This document shows, one piece after another, positions 1 through 7,190 of a stretch of 12,907 bases of DNA. The notes under the pieces are model-generated. The model made no database searches. It was not told the DNA's origin and worked only from the letters and a program-made list of their open reading frames with translations. The translations under genes were made by a program, and so were the position numbers. Within the stretch, counting starts at the first letter, position 1, and the number at the start of each line of letters is the position of its first letter. Origin of the DNA: Candidatus Cloacimonadota bacterium (GTDB lineage: Bacteria; Hydrothermota; E44-bin80); the NCBI GenBank assembly GCA_004375785.1, contig SOKM01000225.1, positions 1 to 12,907 on the forward strand, given 5' to 3'.

Positions 1-1
1 C

Positions 2-214
2 ACTAATATCTTTGGTGAGGGCTTTCCACCAAAATTTATCCCTTCATTTTCCTGGGGAGGAAAAAGAACGTTCAGCATCTACAAACTTGAAGACGCGATT
101 GACACCGCAAAAATAGTTATGCAGAGGAGGAGCATTTCAATGACAGATGCCTACAAAAAGATGATGGAAACAATTTTTGAAGAGACGAAGAGAGAAAGAA
201 ACTATGGGGCTTAG
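2..214 (+). CDS. C-terminal end of a GlmU-like putative sugar nucleotidyltransferase (5' truncated by window edge)
   Basis: Only the last 70 codons are present, open from the window edge to TAG at 212-214. The tail contains FGEGFPPKFIPSFSWGG (about residues 4-20 of the fragment), then a helical segment with KLEDAIDTAKIVMQRR and a charged end. I recognise this as the C-terminal signature of the Bacteroidetes/FCB-type putative sugar nucleotidyltransferases, which pair a nucleotidyltransferase domain with left-handed beta-helix hexapeptide repeats and are annotated as GlmU-like UDP-GlcNAc pyrophosphorylase/acetyltransferases. Both catalytic domains lie outside the window, so the substrate cannot be judged. 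The gene overlaps the asd start by 11 bp, which implies translational coupling and a shared transcript. The family call is from memory of the tail motif and is fairly secure; the exact enzyme activity is inference. Confidence 0.72.
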   Translation, partial: TNIFGEGFPPKFIPSFSWGGKRTFSIYKLEDAIDTAKIVMQRRSISMTDAYKKMMETIFEETKRERNYGA

Positions 215-1187
215 GATTGCAATAGTAGGAGCAACGGGGCTTGTTGGTGAAAAGATATTAACTGTTCTTGATGAAAGAGATTTTCCAGTAGATAAAATTT
301 TCCTGTTTGCAACGGGAATGGGAAAAACAGAAGAATATTTCAAGAAAGAAAAAATCGAAGTTACACCCTTTGAAGGAACAGAGTTCCCTGAAACCGATGT
401 TGCTTTCTTTTCGGCAGGAACAGACATTCCAAAAAAGTTTGCAAAAGATTTTGTTAATAAGGGTGCGATAGTAATAGACAATAGTCCAGCCTTCAGAGAA
501 GATGAAACAATCCCTCTTATTATCCCTGAGATAAATCCTGAAAAGATTAAAGAGACAAAAGGTATTGTTTCAAATCCCAACTGTTCAACAATTATTATGC
601 TTTTACCTATCTATCCTATCTATAAAAGATGGGGAATAAAAAGAATAATTGTTTCTACCTATCAGTCTGTTTCCGGTGCAGGTAGAGAAGCATTGTTCGA
701 CCTTGATAAAAAGAGAAATCCACCCCACTATTTCCCATTCGCTATAGAAAAAAACATCATCCCTCATATAGGGAAACCGCTTGAATCAGGGTTTTCCAGT
801 GAAGAGAGAAAAATGGAGAGCGAATCGAAGAAAATTCTTTCTGATAAAAAAATAAAAATTTCAGCAACCTGTGTAAGACTCCCTGTTAGATTTGGACACT
901 CCATTTCTGTCACTATGGAACTTAAAAGTGAGTTTACATTACAGGCTATAAAAAAGCAACTTCAATTATTCCCCGGTGTGGTTATTTACGATGAGCCTAA
1001 AAATGCAAAGTATCCATTTCCTCTCCTTGTTGAAGACAAGGATGAAGTCTTTGTTGGAAGAATAAGGGTTGACCCCGTCTTTAAGAATGGGCTCTCTATG
1101 TGGATTGCAGGCGATAATATTAGAAAAGGTGCTGCAACCAATGCGGTTCAAATCGCAGAATTGTTGTTAAGGGGAGAGGGTGTCTAA
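204..1187 (+). CDS. asd: Aspartate-semialdehyde dehydrogenase (Asd)
   Basis: Predicted cytosolic enzyme (EC 1.2.1.11) that reduces L-aspartyl-4-phosphate to aspartate semialdehyde with NADPH, the branch point to lysine/diaminopimelate, threonine and methionine. The 327-residue product has the usual family length. It carries the N-terminal Rossmann dinucleotide loop GATGLVG (9-15), the active-site segment SNPNCSTI with nucleophile Cys127, TYQSVSGAGREA (152-163) with Gln154, the substrate/catalytic segment VRLPVRFGHS with His231, and the C-terminal DNIRKGAATNAVQIAELL (304-321). NPNCST, rather than the HPGCYPT of the related ArgC, identifies Asd. I chose ATG 204 because it places MGLRIAIVGATG at the normal N-terminus; an in-frame TTG at 177 would add an unconserved basic tail. 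It overlaps the upstream gene by 11 bp and the downstream aminotransferase by 8 bp. No catalytic residue appears missing. Confidence 0.95.
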   Translation: MGLRIAIVGATGLVGEKILTVLDERDFPVDKIFLFATGMGKTEEYFKKEKIEVTPFEGTEFPETDVAFFSAGTDIPKKFAKDFVNKGAIVIDNSPAFREDETIPLIIPEINPEKIKETKGIVSNPNCSTIIMLLPIYPIYKRWGIKRIIVSTYQSVSGAGREALFDLDKKRNPPHYFPFAIEKNIIPHIGKPLESGFSSEERKMESESKKILSDKKIKISATCVRLPVRFGHSISVTMELKSEFTLQAIKKQLQLFPGVVIYDEPKNAKYPFPLLVEDKDEVFVGRIRVDPVFKNGLSMWIAGDNIRKGAATNAVQIAELLLRGEGV

Positions 1188-2316
1188 GTTTCTTCAACTC
1201 TTTCATCCTTTTCCTCTGAAGGTAATAGATGGGAAAGGTATATTTCTAACACTTGAGGATGGAAAGGAATATATGGACCTTTTTTCAGGGCTTGGAGTCA
1301 ATCTATTAGGTTACAACCATCCTGCTCTTTTAGCCGCACTTTCAGAACCTTTCCCAATGCATCTCTCGGCACTCCTGGAACATCCCTTAAAAGAGGAAGT
1401 GGCGGGTGACCTTACAAGGCTCACTGGATTTGATAAAGTATTTTTTTCAAATAGTGGAACTGAAGCAATAGAAGGAGCAATCAAATTTATCTGGAAATGG
1501 CTGGAGCGGACAGGCAAGAGCACAGAAAGGGTAATTGCATTCAGAGATTCTTTCCATGGTAGAACACTCGGTTCAATGACACTAACAGACCTTCTATCAC
1601 ATCAGGGATTTCCAAAGCTTGATATTAAGACTGTTTTCCTTCCTTTTGGAGACCCGGACATACTTACAAAAGAAATTGAACAGAGCTGCAGTTTTGTTAT
1701 AATAGAACCTATTCAAGGAGCTGGTGGTGTCAGAATAGCAGAGCCGAAATTCTATAAGATATTATCTATACTACATAGAGAATTAGGTTTTGGGCTTATT
1801 GTTGATGAAATACAATCAGGTCTTGGGAGAACCGGATATTTTCTCTCATCGCAACCATTGGGACTTAATCCGGACATTGTAACTATTGCAAAGGGGTTGG
1901 GTGGAGGACTGCCTCTCGGGGCTATCCTGTTAAAGGAAAGAATTGCAAATGCCATAAAACCTGGTGACCACGGAACAACAATGGGGGGAAACTATCTTTC
2001 CTTACGTTTATCTAAGGTTGTAATAAAAAAGATAAAAGAACTTTTGGAACATGTGAAAAACCTCGATAAGCTGTTGAAAGATATACATATTCCTGAGTTG
2101 TTAACGAATCCTGAGATAAAAAATGTCAGACAGGAAGGACTCTTTATTGCTATTGAACTAAGAAAAGATAATGCAGACGACATTAAAGAAATTTTGTTTG
2201 AAAAAGGTTATCTTGTGAATAGCATCAGAAAAAAGATTATAAGGCTTCTTCCTCCACTGATAATTTCTATTGAAGAACTTGAAGATGCCGTAAATGCATT
2301 AAATGAAGTAATATAG
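1180..2316 (+). CDS. Class-III PLP aminotransferase, acetylornithine/LysW-aminoadipate/succinyl-DAP aminotransferase type (ArgD/LysJ/DapC-like)
   Basis: Predicted cytosolic pyridoxal-phosphate enzyme of 378 residues, slightly shorter than typical ArgD because the N-terminus is brief. Visible motifs are NSGTEAIEGAIK (91-102, phosphate-binding), FHGRTLGSMTLT (125-136), IIEPIQGAGG (174-183), LIVDEIQSGLGRTG (206-219) with the pyridine-nitrogen Asp209, IAKGLGGGLPLGA (236-248) with Schiff-base Lys238, and GDHGTTMGGN (262-271), which is characteristic of the acetylornithine aminotransferase subgroup. Known members act in arginine synthesis (ArgD), the succinyl/acetyl-DAP route (DapC) or LysW-dependent lysine synthesis (LysJ), and sequence alone does not separate these. 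Adjacency to asd favours a lysine/DAP role, but that is inference. Start is GTG 1180 with AAGGGG at 1169-1174, 5 nt upstream; the next ATG, at codon 32, would cut the fold. It overlaps asd by 8 bp. Confidence 0.88.
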   Translation: MSKFLQLFHPFPLKVIDGKGIFLTLEDGKEYMDLFSGLGVNLLGYNHPALLAALSEPFPMHLSALLEHPLKEEVAGDLTRLTGFDKVFFSNSGTEAIEGAIKFIWKWLERTGKSTERVIAFRDSFHGRTLGSMTLTDLLSHQGFPKLDIKTVFLPFGDPDILTKEIEQSCSFVIIEPIQGAGGVRIAEPKFYKILSILHRELGFGLIVDEIQSGLGRTGYFLSSQPLGLNPDIVTIAKGLGGGLPLGAILLKERIANAIKPGDHGTTMGGNYLSLRLSKVVIKKIKELLEHVKNLDKLLKDIHIPELLTNPEIKNVRQEGLFIAIELRKDNADDIKEILFEKGYLVNSIRKKIIRLLPPLIISIEELEDAVNALNEVI

Positions 2317-2335
2317 TAGAACACAAGTTTGCAAT

Positions 2336-2356
2336 TGCAATAACATCGTTATTGCA
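2336..2356. terminator. Perfect 9-bp hairpin at a convergent gene junction (possible bidirectional terminator)
   Basis: TGCAATAAC (2336-2344), loop ATC, GTTATTGCA (2348-2356) forms a perfect 9-bp stem with a 3-nt loop in the 53-bp gap between the + strand aminotransferase (ends 2316) and the - strand GT2 gene (ends 2370). It overlaps a second short palindrome, TTGCAATTGCAA (2329-2340). Neither side has an immediate run of T, so intrinsic termination is inferred from position rather than shown by a classic signature. Confidence 0.45.
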
Positions 2357-2369
2357 CTCCATAAAAAAA

Positions 2370-3233
2370 TTAAAAATCCTTACTGAAGAATCTGAGTAAA
2401 AGAACCCTCAGTATTGTATTTAGCATAATCCAGGGTAAGAAAAGAATAAAAAGGAATCTATCAGAAAAAGAATTTCTCTGTTTGACAAAAAACCTTAAAA
2501 GCCCTTTTGTATGAAGAGGAATCATCTTTTCCTTTACTTTTGCAGTACTCTTTCCTCTTGTATGAATAACTGAGGCTTCGGGAAAGAAAACAATCCTTCC
2601 GCCCTTTTTCTTAACCCTGATACAGAGGTCAACATCATTAAAGAACATTGAAAACCTCTTGTCCATAAATTCATCCTTAAAAAAGGATTTTCTCAAGAAT
2701 AGTGCAGCTGCCATAGGCTGCTCAACATCTTTTACCTCCTTATAATCAAAATCGGGCATTCTCCATCTATTAAAGATTTTTGAGGAAGCAAAAATCCTTG
2801 ATAATCCTGTGAGTTCAAAAAATAATATCCTGAAATCTGGAAACCTCCTCAATGATGACTGTATTGTTCTATCAGGATTAAGAAGCAATGGCCCTATGAT
2901 GATAACTCCCTTACTTTTCTCCATAAAATCAAACATCTTCTTCAAACCACCCTGTAAAACCTTTGTGTCGGGATTGAGTAGAAAGATATACTTACCGCGA
3001 GAGTTTTCAAACCCTATATTGTTCCCCTCGGCATAACCTAAATTCTTTTTGTTATATACAACCTTTATCTTGTTATTGTATTGTTTAAGTATCTCTTTTG
3101 TCTTATCCTTCGATGCATTATCCACGATGATAATCTCATTTTTTGTAGCATCCTCACCCAATAGAGAATCAAGACACCTCTTGATGTCTTCCTCACTGTT
3201 ATATGTTACAATAATAATAGAAATATCCATCAT
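2370..3233 (-). CDS. Family 2 glycosyltransferase, WbbL/rhamnosyltransferase-like
   Basis: Predicted inverting GT-A glycosyltransferase of 287 residues that transfers a sugar from a nucleotide donor to a lipid-linked or glycan acceptor at the inner face of the membrane. It opens with the typical ISIIIVTYNS strand (4-13), followed by IIIVDNASKDKT (34-45), NLGYAEGNNIGF (64-75) and LLNPDTKV (85-92), whose Asp89 stands at the nucleotide/metal-binding DXD-like position. Further on are FFNDVDLCIRVKKKGG (197-212), which replaces the usual ED with ND, and VIHTRGKST (222-230), both typical of WbbL-like enzymes. A hydrophobic C-terminal stretch (about 257-280) could anchor it in the membrane. Donor and acceptor are unknown. 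It is the last gene of the - strand run, 24 bp after the TPR gene. ATG 3233 is followed directly by a second ATG at 3230; the ribosome site is weak, so either start is possible. Confidence 0.88.
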   Translation of the reverse strand: MMDISIIIVTYNSEEDIKRCLDSLLGEDATKNEIIIVDNASKDKTKEILKQYNNKIKVVYNKKNLGYAEGNNIGFENSRGKYIFLLNPDTKVLQGGLKKMFDFMEKSKGVIIIGPLLLNPDRTIQSSLRRFPDFRILFFELTGLSRIFASSKIFNRWRMPDFDYKEVKDVEQPMAAALFLRKSFFKDEFMDKRFSMFFNDVDLCIRVKKKGGRIVFFPEASVIHTRGKSTAKVKEKMIPLHTKGLLRFFVKQRNSFSDRFLFILFLPWIMLNTILRVLLLRFFSKDF

Positions 3234-3257
3234 CGCTCTACATCTCTTCCGTTTAAG

Positions 3258-4220
3258 TCACTGTCCCTCTTTAGCCTTTTTATAGATTTTTTCTGTCTCT
3301 TTTACCATCTTTTTCGTCTTTTCATTATTTTTACCTCTTTCAAAAATATCATTGCACAGTTGAATAACCTTATCGTATTCCCCTTTTTTGTAATATGCTG
3401 TGGCGAGGGAAAGCTTAGTTTGAATAATATTGTAATTGTTACCGGGTTGTTCTTGGATTATATTAAGGAGAAGATATTCATAATTTTCAATCGTTTCATC
3501 CCATTCCTCTCTTGCCATATATACCTTGCTGAGTGTCCATCGAAAAGTTCTACCTTGAGGGTACGTATTGACAAGTTCCTTTGCAATCTCTAAAGATTCA
3601 TCGAGCCTTCCTTCACGCTCTAATAAAATAGCAAGAACATTCTTTGCCATAGGTTGTGAATATTTACTCATAAGTGCAGCCTTTTTTACTTTTTCTATTC
3701 CTATATTCTTGTATGTACTCCATAGCGGGAAAGAACCTTTTAAGTATTCATAACTTCCCATAACAAGATAGGCGTCATAGAGTTCAGGTTCTTGTGCAAG
3801 GCAAAACTTGATTTCATTAATGGACCTTTCAGCAAAACCGAATGATTTAATATAGTTCCCCTTTTCTATATAAAAAGAGGAGATATACATATTTATTCCA
3901 CCAATATAAAAATGTGCCCAGGCTTCTTCATCCCCATTTTTGATTCTTAAATTTGCCTTTTCTATTGTCTTATCCGCATAGTAGAAAAAACTGTCAAGCA
4001 GTGAATCTGTTACAAAATCTGACATGAATAGTCTGAAAAGTCCAGCGTAAACAAAATAACCAAGAGGGTTGTTCGGGTCAAGCATTATTGCCTTATTTAT
4101 ATAAAATCTTGCATTATCGTAATCCTCAATATAGGATGCATCTAATCCTTTATTGATGTATAAATCCAGACTATCCTGTTGGCTGAAAGAGAATAAAACA
4201 AACAATAAAACTGAAAACAT
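3258..4220 (-). CDS. Exported or membrane-anchored tetratricopeptide-repeat protein
   Basis: A 320-residue, largely helical protein. Residues 1-13 (MFSVLLFVLFSFS) are a short hydrophobic signal or anchor, so the remainder is probably outside the cytoplasmic membrane. TPR-like helix pairs are visible at about 20-53 (ending LDPNNP), 100-143, 148-182, 190-222 (ending NTYPQGR), 225-255 and 268-295 (ATAYYKKGEYDKVIQLC). The segment EPELYDAYLVMGSYEYLKG (144-162) and the YPQGRTFRW block resemble a TPR family I recall from WOR-3, Calditrichota and Cloacimonadota genomes, where no function is assigned. TPRs are protein-binding scaffolds and no catalytic motif is seen, so its role in the surrounding glycan/lipid operon is unknown. 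Start ATG 4220 is supported by GGGGAG with a 5-nt spacer. It lies 22 bp after the UbiA gene and 24 bp before the GT2 gene. Confidence 0.85.
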   Translation of the reverse strand: MFSVLLFVLFSFSQQDSLDLYINKGLDASYIEDYDNARFYINKAIMLDPNNPLGYFVYAGLFRLFMSDFVTDSLLDSFFYYADKTIEKANLRIKNGDEEAWAHFYIGGINMYISSFYIEKGNYIKSFGFAERSINEIKFCLAQEPELYDAYLVMGSYEYLKGSFPLWSTYKNIGIEKVKKAALMSKYSQPMAKNVLAILLEREGRLDESLEIAKELVNTYPQGRTFRWTLSKVYMAREEWDETIENYEYLLLNIIQEQPGNNYNIIQTKLSLATAYYKKGEYDKVIQLCNDIFERGKNNEKTKKMVKETEKIYKKAKEGQ

Positions 4221-4242
4221 TAGCTCTCCCCTATCTCCTTCT

Positions 4243-5229
4243 TTACTTCGGTTTCTCCTTCTCTAATAATGTAGGATAGTTAATCCCAAACCTGAATTTA
4301 TAGTAAAATTTTGAAATAAGATAAAGTAAAAACAGTAAAATAAGATACCACGGAAAAAGAATGGCAACAAGAATGATAAAGATATACGAACTTCCCCTCA
4401 TATACAGAGTAAGGAATTTCCTTTTTTTTCTTAAAAAGACATTGAGCAGAAGCGGCAAAGAGATTAAAGATGTGGTAATTATCAGAAGGTCTTTCAGAAA
4501 AAGAGCAGAAAGCAGTGCTAAAATAAGTGTGATAATACTGATTTTCAACATAGCAGCTTTGCCGAATCTAACAGCACTGGTAACTGCACCATCTCTCCTG
4601 TCGCCCTCAATATCAAGAATAGTGGAGACTGAAAAGATAGATGCAGTCGCAAAAAAGTAAGGAATTGAAAAGAGTAAGAGCTTCAGAGAAAAATTTGAAG
4701 ATGTAATCCATCCAATACCAAACGCTAAAGCACCATATCCAATTCCGTTTGAAAAAATATCAATAACGGGCCTACCTTTGAACCTGAAGGGAGAAATTGA
4801 GTAAAGAAGACCTATAATTAAGGATAAAAAAAGAAAGAAGGCATATATTAGTCCATAGGAGAAGGTAATAGCAAATGAGACGATAACAAGAATTCCAGAT
4901 ATAGTAAGTGCCAGTTTAATTGAAACAATACCGAGAGGAATTAGAAAAAGTTTTTCATTTAGTCTATCGGATTCCCTGTCCACTATCTGATTTACTATGT
5001 AAATGGAACCGAGTAAAAGTGAATAGGCAATAAATGAGAGCCAGAAATGGCTCTCCAATAAAAGTGACTCTTTAATAAATGATGGGACTGCACCTACGGG
5101 TAAGCTTTTTGACCTCCATGAGCCTGCAAGGAAAAATGTCCAGACTGGAATGAGCATTGGAGGTCTTATGAGAAAAAACAGGTCAAGTGGATGCAGCCTC
5201 AAACTGATCTTTGATTTTTCTTTATTCAT
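4243..5229 (-). CDS. UbiA-family integral membrane prenyltransferase
   Basis: Predicted polytopic membrane enzyme of 328 residues that transfers a prenyl chain from a polyprenyl diphosphate to an acceptor. Both aspartate-rich, Mg-diphosphate-binding motifs are present: NQIVDRESD (80-88, Asn80/Asp84/Asp88) and LDIEGDRRD (205-213, Asp206/Asp210). Between them lies the family segment LLYSISPFRFKGRPVID (141-157). Hydrophobic segments recur at about 61-79, 104-124, 126-143, 160-175, 183-203, 227-264 and 279-305, giving roughly eight or nine helices. Known relatives make quinones (UbiA, MenA), haem O, decaprenyl-phosphoribose, (bacterio)chlorophyll or archaeal-type ether lipid (DGGGP synthase), and sequence alone does not decide between them. 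No quinone gene is nearby. Its stop-start arrangement with the deacetylase is ATGA (4-bp overlap), which implies coupled translation. The acceptor is unknown. Confidence 0.88.
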   Translation of the reverse strand: MNKEKSKISLRLHPLDLFFLIRPPMLIPVWTFFLAGSWRSKSLPVGAVPSFIKESLLLESHFWLSFIAYSLLLGSIYIVNQIVDRESDRLNEKLFLIPLGIVSIKLALTISGILVIVSFAITFSYGLIYAFFLFLSLIIGLLYSISPFRFKGRPVIDIFSNGIGYGALAFGIGWITSSNFSLKLLLFSIPYFFATASIFSVSTILDIEGDRRDGAVTSAVRFGKAAMLKISIITLILALLSALFLKDLLIITTSLISLPLLLNVFLRKKRKFLTLYMRGSSYIFIILVAILFPWYLILLFLLYLISKFYYKFRFGINYPTLLEKEKPK

Positions 5230-6023
5230 TCTCTACATTGAAAGGATTTCTGAAACCTTTTTATAATGTATGTAGCACCTGCGAAGAAATTCACAGTCCT
5301 TCCTTTCGTTTTTTCAAAAAGAACAGCCCACTTTCCGTAGAGTGACAATTTTGCCTTGAAATTATCGATCGTATCGAAGATATAGACTCCCTCTCTTTCA
5401 ATCTCGAAAATATCATCTTCTACCTTAAAAGGATGTGAAAGACAAACACCACCACTATATCCACACTCTCGAGCAATCTGCTTTATTTCACCTGAGTATC
5501 TACCAAAGGGATATGAGACAAATTGGACCGAAACACCAAGTTTATCCTCAAGGATTTTTTTGGAAGAGAAGAGTTCTCCCCTTACCTTCTTAAGAGAAAT
5601 TTTCGTGAGGTCTGGATGAGATTGCGTATGTGAACCTATCTCAAAACCAGCACTGCATAAATATCTCAAATCAGACCAGTCCATATGTAAAAATTTTCTG
5701 AAACCAAAGTTGACATCCCATAGATTTTTTTTTCCAACAAAATCCGTAACTACAAAGACAGTTGCCTTAAAAGAAAATTCCTGCATGATAGAAAACGCAT
5801 TGTTTATCAGGTCTTTATATGCATCATCAAAAGTAATTACGACCTTTCTCCCGCTGTCTTTATCCTTGAGTGAGTCACTCAAGGTAGCAACATTATACTC
5901 TCTCTGATACAGAAACCTCATCTGTTCTAAAAACTGAGAGGGCAGCACCCAAGTCACACCCCATTCAAAATTCCTTATAACCTTATGGTATGCAAGGACA
6001 GGAATATTTTTAAATCCCCCCAT
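5226..6023 (-). CDS. Polysaccharide deacetylase (NodB/CE4 family)
   Basis: Predicted metal-dependent de-N- or de-O-acetylase of 265 residues. The CE4 motifs appear in order: TFDDAY (64-69) with catalytic base Asp66 and metal ligand Asp67, GSHTQSHPDL (130-139) with metal ligands His132 and His136, and YPFGRYS (171-177). The N-terminal IPVLAYHKV (7-15) is typical of the subgroup found in polysaccharide and exopolysaccharide clusters. No signal peptide or transmembrane segment is evident, so it probably works in the cytoplasm or at the inner membrane face on a lipid-linked or soluble acetylated sugar. Location and substrate are inference. It starts 3 bp after the GT4 stop and overlaps the UbiA start by 4 bp. 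ATG 6023 is used; the ribosome site is poor, consistent with coupling to the upstream gene. A 21-nt palindrome lies inside the gene at 5864-5884. Confidence 0.9.
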   Translation of the reverse strand: MGGFKNIPVLAYHKVIRNFEWGVTWVLPSQFLEQMRFLYQREYNVATLSDSLKDKDSGRKVVITFDDAYKDLINNAFSIMQEFSFKATVFVVTDFVGKKNLWDVNFGFRKFLHMDWSDLRYLCSAGFEIGSHTQSHPDLTKISLKKVRGELFSSKKILEDKLGVSVQFVSYPFGRYSGEIKQIARECGYSGGVCLSHPFKVEDDIFEIEREGVYIFDTIDNFKAKLSLYGKWAVLFEKTKGRTVNFFAGATYIIKRFQKSFQCRE

Positions 6024-6026
6024 GGT

Positions 6027-7166
6027 TTACTCTTTTTTCCCCATCGTCTTATAATAAAAATCTTCTATCATTTTAGATACATTTTCCCAGGAATACTGCT
6101 TTGCAGATTTTAATCCATTATATATGAGTCTTTTCTCAAACCCTTTATCTTCTGTAATTCTTAAAACTGCATTCGTTATGGCATCCGGTGCTTTTGGAGG
6201 TACAAGAATTCCATTGTATCCATCTTTTATTACATTTCTGTACCCTGGAATATTTGATGCTATCACAGGTTTCCCTGAAGCGAGTGCCTCAAGGAGAATT
6301 ATTCCGAAGGATTCACCTGTATATGCTGGTGAACAGAAGATATCACAGGTAGCAAAATAAGAAGGGAGCATTTCCATAGAGACCTTTCCTTCAAAAAAGA
6401 CTTTCTTAGACGCACTTTTTGAAAGAAAAGCTTTATAATATTCCTTCATTCGTCCTTCACCAACAACAATCAAACCTGCATCGGGAAACTTTTTGACGAT
6501 ATGATTGAATGAGAAAAAAAGGAATTTTAGCCCCTTTCGCAATTCAAACCTTCCAACAAAGAGTAAAAGAGGAAACATTCCGCTAAATTTTTTTAACCTT
6601 TTCTTTTCTGGATTAAATCGTGTTATATCAACACCATTTGGAATAATCGTAAAATTTGCAGAAAGATATTTTGTAATGGAATCTCTTGCTATTTTAGAAA
6701 CTGCAATAATACCATCTATTTTTTCAATATACCTTTGTAGTGATTTCTTAAAGATAAGGCAGGGAGTGCTTCTATTAAAAGAAGCATGAAAGGTATGGAT
6801 ATTTGTTGAGGATGATGAAGATAAGGAATGGGAATAGAGGTGAAGGAAAGGAACAGGCGGACCATGCACATGCACTATATCAAATTTTTCAATCTTAAAG
6901 ACTCCCCTTAATCTTGCGCCTATTCCGAGACCTACTGTACTTTTCATGAAAGATTTGTTAGCTGGAATCTGAATAACCCGTCCGATTCTTATTACATCAA
7001 GACCGGGTGGAGCACTGTTATCTCCAGCAGAGCCGGTTATGACCTTTACCTGATGTCCCATTTTTTTAAATTCAATCCCGAGATGATATATATGTTCCTG
7101 AATACCTCCAACATGAGGATAGTATGCATCACTAACGAACCCTATCTTTAGTTTTTTTCTATTCAT
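6027..7166 (-). CDS. Family 4 (GT-B fold) glycosyltransferase
   Basis: Predicted retaining glycosyltransferase of 379 residues resembling PimA/PimB-like and exopolysaccharide mannosyl/glucosyltransferases. The N-terminal Rossmann half has KIGFVSDAYYPHVGGIQEH (7-25) with the glycine pair at 20-21. The C-terminal half has LLFVGRFELRKGL (201-213) with Arg206 and Lys211 in the usual diphosphate-binding positions, LIVVGEG (232-238), and the EX7E motif in GESFGIILLEALASGKPVIA (284-303; Glu285 and Glu293). GTs of this kind extend glycolipids or polysaccharide chains on the cytoplasmic side; donor and acceptor are unknown here. An in-frame GTG lies one codon upstream (7169) but would overlap the AAAGGG ribosome site, so ATG 7166 is preferred. 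It is 24 bp after the acyl-CoA synthetase stop and 3 bp before the deacetylase start. Confidence 0.92.
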   Translation of the reverse strand: MNRKKLKIGFVSDAYYPHVGGIQEHIYHLGIEFKKMGHQVKVITGSAGDNSAPPGLDVIRIGRVIQIPANKSFMKSTVGLGIGARLRGVFKIEKFDIVHVHGPPVPFLHLYSHSLSSSSSTNIHTFHASFNRSTPCLIFKKSLQRYIEKIDGIIAVSKIARDSITKYLSANFTIIPNGVDITRFNPEKKRLKKFSGMFPLLLFVGRFELRKGLKFLFFSFNHIVKKFPDAGLIVVGEGRMKEYYKAFLSKSASKKVFFEGKVSMEMLPSYFATCDIFCSPAYTGESFGIILLEALASGKPVIASNIPGYRNVIKDGYNGILVPPKAPDAITNAVLRITEDKGFEKRLIYNGLKSAKQYSWENVSKMIEDFYYKTMGKKE

Positions 7167-7190
7167 CACCCTTTTTAGGCCATTTTTTCT

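Noticed and set aside
177..203. Upstream in-frame TTG start for asd
   Set aside because: It would add a highly basic nine-residue tail before the conserved Rossmann start; ATG 204 fits the family N-terminus.
137..580. 147-codon - strand open frame opposite asd
   Set aside because: It is antisense to a well-supported gene with intact Asd motifs, has no recognisable domain, and its composition looks like a shadow of the coding strand.
204..1187. ArgC (N-acetyl-glutamyl-phosphate reductase) instead of Asd
   Set aside because: The active site reads NPNCST with the Asd-type QSVSGAG and RFGHS segments, not the ArgC HPGCYPT pattern, despite the ArgD-like neighbour.
5036..5055. 8-bp hairpin (GAGAGCCA-GAAA-TGGCTCTC) inside the UbiA gene
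   Set aside because: Stems of this size with a small loop are expected about once by chance in 13 kb, and it is fully inside coding sequence.
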